64,000 nt of DNA from Bisporella sp. PMI_857. Taxonomy: Eukaryota; Ascomycota; Leotiomycetes; Helotiales; Helotiaceae. The notes under the pieces were generated by a model. That model was not told the DNA's origin. It did not search any database and saw only the letters and a list, made by a program, of their open reading frames with translations. A program made the position numbers and the translations under genes. This document shows, one piece after another, positions 57,963-64,000 of this stretch (the stretch's first letter is position 1; every line of letters starts with the position of its first letter). The stretch covers positions 248,001 through 312,000 of the forward strand of contig JAJSPD010000013.1 of NCBI GenBank assembly GCA_021307315.1, given 5' to 3'.

Positions 57963-58002
57963 TTCCGGCACATACGGTTTTCCGGCACGTAGGGATGGAC
58001 GT
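57963..58002 (-). repeat. 40-bp transposon-end-like repeat, right (inverted) copy
   Basis: Read on the minus strand it begins ACGTCCATCCCTACGTGCCGG and is colinear with the copy at 53063-53102. TA follows at 58003-58004. Confidence 0.75.
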
Positions 58003-58278
58003 TATACCTTGCATGGCAAAAATTGGGGGAGATATACTTTGATCTATAATTGTAATTTTTGTCACTAGCTCGATTAAAGTATTTCAATGTAAGCAAAGGG
58101 CAGTTCTTGCATCATTCTAAAATTTATTTTAATGCTATATTCGCCTTTCTATTATTTTTCCTTCCCAGCAAAAGAACAAAACGAACCAAAAAAAGTAATA
58201 GTAGTAATAACAATAGTATGAGTGAGAATAAGAACAAGAATTACAATAATATTACAATACACAATACATCCTACTCGA

Positions 58279-59097
58279 TTATTTTGTCCAGATAGCTGCA
58301 TATCGGTCGCTTTGTGCTTGATCATATCCACTGACGACCTTGAGAATATAGCCTTGCTTGACAATACTATCAAAAGCTTGCTGATACTCAGATGAAGTAA
58401 GGCCATGTCTAGCATAGAATGCGGGGCCAGCTGACTTCTCCCAGATTGCGGCGTAGTAGTTGGTGTTTCCGGCAGAGTAGCCGCTAACGCGAGTCAATCT
58501 GTATCCAAGGCCGACGAGGTTATCGAATTGAGTCTGGTACTCTGCTGAAGTCATACCATGGCGTGCAACCCAGGCTGATGTATCAGAAGTCTTCTCCCAG
58601 ATTGCAGCATAGCGGGCCTGGGATCCGACTGAATAGCCGCTGACATGTTTAAGACGATAGCCTTGCCCGACATAGGTATTGAAGTAAGTTTGGTATTGAG
58701 AAGATGTCATGCCATGTCTCGCGACCCAGGCACCTGATGGAGATTTGTCCCAGATGGCAACGTAGTAGTCGACGCCCTTGACGGTGTATCCATTAACGAG
58801 GACCAGACGGTAGCCTTGGGATGTATATGTGTTGAACTTGTTTTGGTAGTCGGTAGAGGTCATACCATGGTGGGCGACCCATGCAACCGAAGACTTCTTC
58901 TCCCAGACGGCAGCATAGCTGGGGACATTGTTGATGGTATAACCGCTTACATAATTGAGGCGGTAACCTTGCCCTACAAGGCTGTCGAAGGTACTCTGAT
59001 ATTGAGCGGAGGTTAGGCCATGTCGTGCCTGCCAGGGATTGGCTGCTTGCGCCAAGGAAAGTAGGGCCAGGGCACCTCCAACGAGAGAAAGCTTCAT
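58279..59097 (-). CDS. secreted protein of five BTRD1-type tandem repeats, 272 aa
   Basis: A single exon of 272 aa. Residues 1-18 (MKLSLVGGALALLSLAQA) are a clean signal peptide with an A-x-A cleavage site. The rest is five ~50-residue repeats, each with a W..RHG(L/M)TS..YQ start, a central F(D/N)...GQGYRL..VSGY and an end YAAIWEK. This is the BTRD1 repeat (bacterial tandem repeat domain 1; polyglycine hydrolase-like structural repeat), known at the N terminus of fungal polyglycine hydrolases that cut plant chitinases. Here no beta-lactamase-like catalytic domain follows, because the chain stops two residues after repeat five. A TATAAAG at 59224-59230 (minus strand) lies about 130 nt before the ATG. 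Role unknown; binding or structural, extracellular. Confidence 0.9.
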   Translation of the reverse strand: MKLSLVGGALALLSLAQAANPWQARHGLTSAQYQSTFDSLVGQGYRLNYVSGYTINNVPSYAAVWEKKSSVAWVAHHGMTSTDYQNKFNTYTSQGYRLVLVNGYTVKGVDYYVAIWDKSPSGAWVARHGMTSSQYQTYFNTYVGQGYRLKHVSGYSVGSQARYAAIWEKTSDTSAWVARHGMTSAEYQTQFDNLVGLGYRLTRVSGYSAGNTNYYAAIWEKSAGPAFYARHGLTSSEYQQAFDSIVKQGYILKVVSGYDQAQSDRYAAIWTK

Positions 59098-61648
59098 GAC
59101 GAAAATGTTGTACCAACTAAATCTTTTTCTGAAGGAATGTTATACTGGGGTGTATCCGTGTGGTGTGAAATGGAAGCTGAGTGGCTGGTTAAAGAAAGGA
59201 ATCTTGGAAGTCCATCGTAGCATCTTTATAGTCTTCATCGTCCAAGACCATATGTGAAGTGGTACAGCATAATCCGGTGGGACTAAAGTTCCGACTGAAT
59301 GGGGGCTGGAAAATTCCCAGGCGGAGTGTAATGAGAGGTCTTGGCTACGGCATCAGCCACCACTCACAATAATTTTGGACACGTTAGTATGAAGAAGCTT
59401 AAATTTGATCCTAAACTTAGCCGAAGCTGAACGCCAAAGATATTTCCTGATTAATCGTGATCGAGGTTTAAGGCCACAGCCGCCACTAATCTCCTTGCTT
59501 TAGGCTTTTTCTGCCTGTTCGCTAGAATTCTTGGGCCAGCTGGTGGTATTGATGCTATTTTATCACTTACGCTTCGTGTTCCAACATCTCCTATTGAGTA
59601 AGTTGGCTGGCTGGACAGCGCAGAGGAGCACTTGTTTCACAGCTTGGAAAGTAAAATTGCGATTAGTCGAACACTCCCAATAGCTGCTGAAAATTTAAGC
59701 CTACTCTTGCAAGACATAACCTGAAAATGCCCATGGCGCAAGGTGCATTCTGTACACGAGCGTGAAAGTCCTAAGACCACGGTAATTACCGCAGCACAAG
59801 GCTCACAGGTTAGAAATCAAGCTGGAACTTAGATTCCTCTCAAATTAAGAGCAACGAAGACTAATCACTGAAGAGTTAAGCGGTTACCCTCCTTACGGCT
59901 GATATGCACAAGAATCTCATCTTGACAAGTGAAAGGATCGTATGGCGATGCGGGCTAGTTGTAAGTCTATGCGTTACCTAACACCTGAGTCATTTACGCA
60001 CCGTCCTGAAAGCTGATGGAGATTGTCAGTCTGATACTATACGGTCATGTCACATCTCGAACAACGAGGTTGCCAGCAGCCCTGATTTAGTCATAACATC
60101 TCATAATTGACTACAAAAAACTCAGCTCTAATGCTTGTACAATGACCTGACCCACCTTCTGAATAACGGCCTTGTTTTTACGGCAAAGCATGCATGGAAC
60201 CTTTTTGCAACGTTGGAAATAGGGGCAAAAACTTCTGGTCAAGACTTAAGCAAATATACGAGCAGACTACCTCGTCGCGTTTCATGCCTATAATTTTATG
60301 CAGCGTACCAACTCTACGCCGTCTTACTACCTGCCCAGGAATATTTAACGGTTCGTTAATCGCGGCGGTGAGCTCTCCACCCTTATGGAAAATGGTTAAA
60401 GCCCACTCCGTCAGCAGTCGGGAAAACGAGGATTCCATCGCTTTTTGAAGCAGACATTGCCATCTCGCTAATGTTGGTGGATATTGAGTTATATTTCACC
60501 ATCGGGCGGTCCTTCTCGGTCGAGGATTCTCCAAGGTCGTCCTGAGCTGTGGATTAGCGTCTGCCGCGGGGTTAACCTACAGTAGCGAACCTTCTGTTTG
60601 CACCTTTAGTCAACCCTCCACTACACACGTCTGTCGAAGGTAGTGTCTCTCGGGCAGTCTGAATGCGATAACATCCAAAGAGGCAGGCCAGGTGGATGGG
60701 AGGAAACCCTCAATAGCGGCCATTGCCAGGATTAACCAGCACATCCCCTGCCAAGACCCCAAACAGCCAAGTAGCATTTTCAGGACCCCAACTATTCAAT
60801 AACGCAGGAAGATGATTTCTAGGCTTGAATAAATGAATGTCTCCTTTCGAAACACTTCTAGCCTCTCAACGTTCTTCCAGTCAAGTACTCTCAACTCGTT
60901 CCACTAAAAAGTGCAGAGAATTACGCGTGACACGCGCCGTGCCTCTGTACTTGATACATCTCTCCGGCTCACCTGTTGCTGACGAAACTGAGACAGGCGC
61001 ATCTCGAGGATATTTTCCGAATTCGACTGGAAGCCCATCTTGCTCTGGAAAAGAGGGATGCGAGATAGAAGGTATATAGAGGAGTGGAGAGCGAGGAATA
61101 ACGTGTAGAGCCATCAGTTCAAGCTGAGATGACCGAGCCAACTGCCGCCCTTCGTCTCTAATTCAGTCAAGGCCTTAGGATACTGTCTCGGCTCATCCAA
61201 GTATTCGATAATCTTTCAAATCAAGCGTGCACCACCTGCTTCCGATCCGGTCCGTCGCTTGACGTCTTCTCACTTCTACATTATCCTGGTACCTACCTGT
61301 GCCCACTTACCCAGCTTCATTACCCACCCAGGCTCTCACGATGGGTTCTTCCTATAATCTCCTTACACAGATCGATATGCTCGCATTGGCAGAGGCCAAA
61401 CCGCCAACTAAGACCAGAGAGCGTGCTATCTTGTGCGGCTCTCTTCGCCCAACGGGACAGGAAAGGTGCGCTAACTTTCATCGCGTACCCGAGCGAGAAG
61501 CAACCTTGGTGTCCAACAACATTTATGAATGTGCTATCTGAAAGAACAACCATAATTTCACGTTTCCCTAGGTAATGATGTTCAGAATATCGACTCTCTC
61601 GTCCGTGACGGCAGCCGACGCTTGTAGATTTGTTTAGGCCCTTCTCAA
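59098..61648. other. gene-poor stretch downstream of the secreted-repeat gene promoter
   Basis: No gene is supported. Short ATG frames at 60194-60448 (+), 60837-61079 (+) and 61342-61541 (+, MGSSYNLLTQIDMLALAEAK) have no motifs. Confidence 0.45.
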
Positions 61649-62148
61649 TCAGCAGTGCATTACCACAGTGTAATTGTAACCTCCCTCTGCCACCTTACCA
61701 TGGCTCAGGACTCTGGCCTGATCAATTCGTGCGGTCAGGTTATTGGCGTTCTTGACCACGTCCAGTTTCGATAAGTCATTCTCTTCTAGAAAGAACTTTC
61801 TAAATCGCAAAAAATCCTGCGCATATGCTTGGCCCAGCTCTCTTGGATATGGAGCCAGTATGACATGAAATATGATTGAACTTAATTGAAGGCCGTGAAT
61901 TTGGCAGGCGTAGTACCTTATGACCAAAATGGGTCATGAGAGGCTTTGGCCAGAGATTATAGGATGCGCGGATAGCTAGCATAAATGACTGCATATCATT
62001 CAGCTATAGTAGCATAGGTCTTAGGGATCAAGTACGGCTACTTACGATCATATACTGCAATACTTCCGCATCGTTGGACCCGAAGATAGACAATATTCTG
62101 TATCTGGTAATGAGGTACAGTACAAGGCTACATAATTGGTACAACACC
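61649..62148 (-). other. exon-like coding fragments, gene not resolved
   Basis: A minus-strand frame from about 62148 reads LSIFGSNDAEVLQYMI, hits a canonical GTAAGT donor and, after a 42-nt intron ending ACTATAG, continues LNDMQSFMLAIRASYNLWPK-PLMTHF. From there two continuations look protein-like: unspliced in a shifted frame (IIFHVILAPYPRELGQAYAQ, DFLRFRKFFLEENDLSKLD, stop 61649) or after a 44-nt intron (QSYFMSYWLHIQESWAKHMR, then a stop). The first part is reminiscent of the N-terminal region of fungal enzymes but I cannot name a family. It may be a decayed gene. Confidence 0.3.
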
Positions 62149-63684
62149 GATTAGGTCTAAACCAGATCTTCAAACACACTTGATACATCTTAGTATTTTT
62201 ATACAAAGTTCGAATATTTCACTCATAAAAGGATTAGCAGGCGGATTTGAGATGTCGACGGTGTCAAGACCGCCTTCATGTTTCTATCGTTCAATGCCGG
62301 TATTATGCCCTGGCAATTCATGGACCGCTATGCGAATGTCCCACGCATAATGTTCGCGCAATAGGCAACTTGTTGATTCAACGGGTCCTTCTTGGCCAGA
62401 TCACTAGGTCGAGATCCGAAATGTAATTTCGGTTTGCAACCATAACATCTCGAAGCTACCTCTATTTCGCATGCGGTCTTAGTATGGCTTGTCAATAATA
62501 TCATATGTGAGATACGAACTATCAGGTATATTTAGTAAGCTGATACCTAGGAACACGACGCTTGAGCAATGTACCAGCCTTTTTAACAGTGAGCCAGCTA
62601 TCCACAATCGATCCAAGGAAGAGCATACTACGTATTGCTACGAATTACGGCGCCTGTAAGTTTCACGTTCAAGATATTGCATTCCAGCTCTATCGTTGAC
62701 GTATTCAACGATCAGTAGCTCCATGATAAATTGGTCAGAGGTTGTCACCAACACAGAAAAGATTGTCGATTGCGTCTTTGTCAGCAAGTGCCACAGAACC
62801 CTTAATTTGGCTTAGGCGCCAGCTAGATATCTGCTATTAAATAAAGCCAATCACGATTTTGACCAAAGGGAAAATGTCTTGAATCCACGAGGTTTGAGCT
62901 TTGCTGAAGTACCCAATGTCAACTGTGGTAAAATGCACAATGTGTTCTCCCAGAAATTGCAGGGATCTTCTATTGATCCTGACTACTCCCTCCAGCATCC
63001 ATCTCTCTATTCTAAGTAGTTAATCCAATTTATGCCTTCCCCATCCGATCTTCATACGTTTGTTAATACAGAATCTGTCCCCATCTGTTGTTTCCCGTGG
63101 ATTCCAGCATCTTCCAACGTAACACCAGCAGTAGATGGCGGGGGCTTCAAATGCCGGGATATATGGAGTTTGAAACTCCCCAAAAGCCGAAATTGGCAAA
63201 TGCACAGCAAATCCCGTGAGAGCGGGTTACCGAAACTTCATAGTGCGGCTTAATGTCAAAAGCACAGTCAGTTCACGTGAATGTAATGCTTTTCATACTC
63301 CGCGTCCCTTTTTCAAGCATCGGTCTGGATTTGAATTTGTCAAACAACGAGCTGCATCACCACATGTTCGGCCCTAGCTAATCAGTAATGTAGTTGCTTG
63401 ATCTGAGATGTTCCGGGTTTGAGACTCGGGAACTGTTTTTCAAGGCAACTATCAGGTGGTGGACACATAATACTATGGGCATGTACTTCTCCACGCAGAG
63501 CAGCTACTTGTTTTCGGAGCGTTTGCAGCATTGTGCAATACCGAACGACCTCCGACAGGTAGGAGTGGAACGATTTTGAACAGAAAGGGTACTCCTGATC
63601 TGTGACATTATCCGGGCAGTTTGTAGACCGTGATAGTATCATTCTCCCTTTAATATTTGTTTGGAGAAAGAGAAGGGGGTATAG
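62149..63684. other. intergenic, no gene supported
   Basis: Only small open frames (for example 63032-63253 +) without motifs; the right end is the promoter of the nitrilase gene. Confidence 0.4.
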
Positions 63685-63693
63685 TATATAAGG
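63685..63693 (+). promoter_or_regulatory. TATA box of the nitrilase gene
   Basis: TATATAAGG lies 113-121 nt before the ATG at 63806, followed by a CA/TC-rich leader, the usual layout of a fungal promoter and 5' UTR. Confidence 0.5.
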
Positions 63694-63805
63694 TGAGAGG
63701 ACCTCATATCTCCCCCAACGTTCAGAGCACACAAAAATATTATCATTCATTCATATCACCAATTCCCCAAGTAACATATACAGATCTTTGATTAATTCAT
63801 CAATC

Positions 63806-64000
63806 ATGCCAGCAACCATCAGAAAGTACAAGGCGGCCGCCGTCAACGCCGAGCCAGGATGGTTCAACCTTGAGCTGTCAACCCAGAAGACAATTCGATA
63901 TATCAACGAAGCTGGCAAAGCCGGCTGTAAGCTCATTGCCTTCCCAGAGCTTTGTAAGAAAAACCAAATAGGTTCCCAACGTTCATGCGTTTACAAGTCT
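63806..64000 (+). CDS. nitrilase / cyanide hydratase family, first exon (truncated by window end)
   Basis: ATG at 63806 opens 49 codons up to a GTAAGA donor at 63954, after which the intron runs past the window end. The peptide [20 protein letters not shown], then [15 protein letters not shown] and CKLIAFPEL, is the N terminus of the C-N hydrolase superfamily, closest in look to fungal cyanide hydratases and nitrilases. Glu in AFPEL is the first member of the Glu-Lys-Cys triad; Lys and Cys are downstream of the window. The T|GG split codon at the donor predicts the W of the usual PE(L/V)WIPGYP. The family converts HCN to formamide or nitriles to acids; the two cannot be told apart from this exon. 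The ATG is the only one in frame and has an AATCATGCC context. Confidence 0.85.
   Translation, partial: MPATIRKYKAAAVNAEPGWFNLELSTQKTIRYINEAGKAGCKLIAFPELCKKNQIGSQRSCVYKS

Noticed and set aside
1..64000. CRISPR array, prokaryotic operons, riboswitches
   Set aside because: The sequence is eukaryotic with spliced genes; no regularly spaced direct repeats with unique spacers were seen.

Overview
The window is nuclear DNA of a filamentous ascomycete (Pezizomycotina; gene content is reminiscent of Leotiomycetes, but that is an impression and no search was run). Evidence: short 45-120 nt introns with GT..AG ends and CTAAC/CTGAC-like branch sites, typical single-copy fungal housekeeping genes, and families found almost only in moulds (fungal rhodopsin-domain membrane protein, HET, DUF3632, Helo-like/STAND N-domains, NACHT NLR, CRY-DASH with RGG tail, cyanide hydratase-like nitrilase). 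There is no operon logic; each gene has its own promoter. CDS coordinates below are gene spans (ATG to stop); exon limits are in the evidence text and were deduced by eye from reading frame, splice sites and family resemblance.

Left part (0-42 kb) is mostly a core-gene landscape: an Naa50-like acetyltransferase end (1-600), a rhodopsin-domain membrane protein (1.5-3.1 kb, -), UBP6 (4.4-6.2 kb, -), ARPC4/Arc19 (6.6-7.3 kb, +), an unrecognised 204-aa protein (7.8-8.6 kb, -), RCC1 (9.6-11.5 kb, -), a small orphan (12.3 kb, -), a large VWA-RBR ubiquitin-ligase-like protein (13.7-17.4 kb, +), a BTB protein (17.7-18.8 kb, -), two orphans (22-24.8 kb, -), ATP12 (25.6-26.8 kb, -), RTP1/Tango6 (29.8-32.6 kb, +) and CRY-DASH (34.2-36.5 kb, -). 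It is interrupted by a 725-bp foldback element at 19.3-20.0 kb with long terminal inverted repeats and a 10-11 bp target duplication, an AT-rich stretch at 20.7-22.2 kb, and several broken or frameshifted reading frames.

The region 42-58 kb is accessory: a Helo-like/STAND N-domain protein, a DUF3632 pseudogene with one amber codon, a HET-like N-terminal remnant, an intact M3 metallopeptidase, a 157-bp Tc1/mariner-type MITE, a HET-domain pseudogene carrying RIP-compatible nonsense changes, and a 932-codon-class NACHT NLR gene. The NLR gene lies between two 40-bp inverted repeats that each abut TA, so it could be cargo of a 4.9-kb element or sit between two independent transposon ends.

The right part (58-64 kb) holds a secreted protein made only of five BTRD1-type repeats, several kilobases of gene-poor DNA with possible fragments, and the first exon of a nitrilase/cyanide hydratase that runs off the window.
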